Shown in pieces: positions 62,839 through 64,000 of a stretch of 64,000 nucleotides of DNA (positions within the stretch are counted from its first letter, which is position 1; the number at the start of each line of letters is the position of its first letter). The stretch is from Cryptomeria japonica (lineage: Eukaryota > Streptophyta > Pinopsida > Cupressales > Cupressaceae), in the NCBI RefSeq assembly GCF_030272615.1, contig NC_081415.1, forward strand, positions 509,859,373 to 509,923,372. Direction: 5' to 3'. The translations under genes and the position numbers were made by a program. The notes beneath the pieces are model-generated. The model ran no database searches, was not told where the DNA came from, and saw only the letters and a list, made by a program, of their open reading frames with translations.

Positions 62839-63627
62839 TAGCAAGAAGTACACTCAAGGAAAATACTAGAAGAAGAATTTTTGAAGACACAAGAAGAGCC
62901 TATATGCCCAAGGAAGTAATAGCTCATCTAAAAGTGATGACAGCTTTTCAAAGAGCAAAAGAGAAGAAATTGTTTTTATGGCCACAGAAATGAAAGAAGC
63001 AGCTTCAAGGAGTGAAGATAAAGAAAGTGAGGAGGATACTATAGCAGATCTTGAGGAAGAACTTACCGTCACCATCGATGAAATCAAAAGACTCAAGAAG
63101 AGGAACTCAAAGTTGAAAGATCAAATTTAAGAAGATGGTGAAAAACCGAGAAGACAGTTATGGACTTAAAGACTCGAGATGAAGAAGCCAAGTGCATTGA
63201 AGATGTTTTGAAAGAGCAGCTAAAAGAAAAAATCTCAGAATGTGAGAAGCTTGAATCGGAAATTGTTTCCCTAAGGAAGGAGCTAGAAAAGGCTAAAGAG
63301 CAGCTCAACAAAAACATAAAGTTTGCAAAGGGTTCTGAAATGTTAGATCTTATTAACTCGCAAAAATCACCATTTATCAAAAGTGGTCTTGGTTCTGATG
63401 GTGAAAGCTCACAAATGAAGTTGGATAGTAAGAATTACGTTGTGGCCCTTAAAAGTTTCAACAAAGAAGCAAGCAAGGAGTTGAATGAAGAAGAGAATAA
63501 AAGGGAAGAAATCCAAAGGAAAGCAAACAAAGATGAAAGCAAGAAGGAAGATAGAGCTTTGCAGCTTCAAAGGGCCAACAAGGACAAAAAGCTTGCAAGG
63601 TTAGAACTATTTCATGTTGTTGATTAA
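62839..63627 (+). pseudogene. Copia gag-pol spacer: coiled-coil region
   Basis: Lysine- and glutamate-rich sequence in broken frames. 63160-63627 is open and reads strongly heptad-like (CEKLESEIVSLRKELEKAKE). Such a coiled coil between the zinc knuckle and protease is known in some Sireviruses and related Copia gags. The protease that should follow is absent; the frame runs straight into integrase-like sequence after FHVVD. Confidence 0.6.
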
Positions 63628-64000
63628 TAATTATTCCAAGATGACGTGGGTAGCATTTTTTGTAGAAAAGTATAAAGCAATTGAGAAGTTTAACGCATTC
63701 AAAGCCCTAGTAGAGAATGAAACAGGACTGAAGATCAAGTGCCTTAGATCTAATAAAGGAGGAGAATTTACCTTAAATGAGTTTGAAGAATATTGTGAGA
63801 AAAAATGTAATTGAGAGAAAAATTAGAACAATTCAAGGTATGGCAAGAGCTATGCTCAACAGATCAAAGATAGTTGATACTTTCTGGAAAGAAGCAGTTC
63901 ATACAACAGTATACATTTCAAACCGAGGACAAATCAAAGTAAATAACAACAAAACTCCTTATGAGATTTGGAAAGGAAAGCTTGCATTAATAAAGTATTT
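63614..64000 (+). pseudogene. Copia integrase core fragment
   Basis: It reads INNYSKMTWVAFFVEKYKAI, VENETGLKIKCLRSNKGGEF and, after a gap and a frame change, ERK.RTIQGMARAML and WKEAVHTTVYISNR. The second catalytic aspartate (RSDNGGEF in active copies) is N here, and about twenty residues with the catalytic glutamate region are lost before ERK. The N-terminal zinc finger and first aspartate are also missing. It continues beyond the window. Confidence 0.8.

Larger units (their letters stand above)
58317..64000 (+). mobile_element. Broken Copia (Ty1) element, 5' part, continuing past the window
   Basis: A probable 5' LTR starts TGTTGGATTAATTG at 58317 and has a TATA box at 58825-58833 (TATAAATAAG). 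It is broken at 58976, where a poly-T-flanked insertion begins. Copia gag sequence (UBN2 type and zinc knuckle) is at 62216-62838, a coiled-coil region at 63160-63627, and an integrase core fragment at 63614-64000. The rest of the LTR, the primer site and gag N-terminus, plus protease and the integrase zinc finger, are missing. It is a dead, rearranged copy. Confidence 0.7.

Overview
This is nuclear plant DNA and almost certainly from a very large, repeat-rich genome. A gymnosperm (conifer type) is my best guess; that is an inference from one intron of about 38 kb, layered old LTR elements and very sparse exons. One host gene runs through the window on the + strand: nine exons (1773-47088) of a DIS3/DIS3L-type RNB exoribonuclease, covering the end of the RNB catalytic domain, an S1-like segment and a long C-terminal tail. 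Upstream exons and a proven last exon are not in the window. Nearly everything else is transposable-element sequence in its introns or 3' flank.

Layout. 1-1182: end of an LTR-like relic. 1773-1811: first visible exon. 1812-40178: giant intron. It holds (a) an old chromovirus (Ty3/gypsy) on the - strand at 5863-16575 with perfect GACCT target duplications, itself split by a 3.9 kb insertion (10170-14087) in its protease; (b) a young non-autonomous Tat-like gypsy element on the - strand (18734-24130) with nearly identical LTRs, gag with four zinc knuckles, a protease, and deletion of RT, RNase H and most of integrase; (c) a nested pair of unusual elements (about 25.8-38.1 kb), with a 2.1 kb solo LTR in the outer one. 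40179-47088: the remaining eight exons, with a decayed hAT transposase in the second intron and a three-unit tandem repeat in a later one. 47749-56092: a solo LTR (CTTAA duplications) that contains a third unusual element (48139-55152). 58317-64000: a broken Copia element on the + strand, interrupted by a probable LINE fragment that carries two small hAT-type elements with 8-bp duplications.

The most notable content is the family represented by the three unusual elements. Two complete copies (31630-37410 and 48139-55152) begin TGTTG, end CAACA and have perfect 5-bp target duplications (AGCAC, CCTAT), yet I see no LTRs and no RT, integrase or DDE motif. All encode, on the - strand, one large protein of a family I cannot name, with a conserved N-terminal block around a FPPAVQ-like motif. 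Between the protein start and the right terminus each copy has an array of short repeats, several of them dyad-symmetric, and the array sequence differs from copy to copy. The clearest is at 35198-36965: twelve 35-bp hairpins, mostly starting 166 or about 176 bp apart, with diverged spacers and a paired (compensatory) stem substitution. One copy is inserted in the leader of another. No LTRs, a retroviral-style insertion signature, a conserved unknown protein and copy-specific hairpin arrays together make this the best candidate for an undescribed system here.
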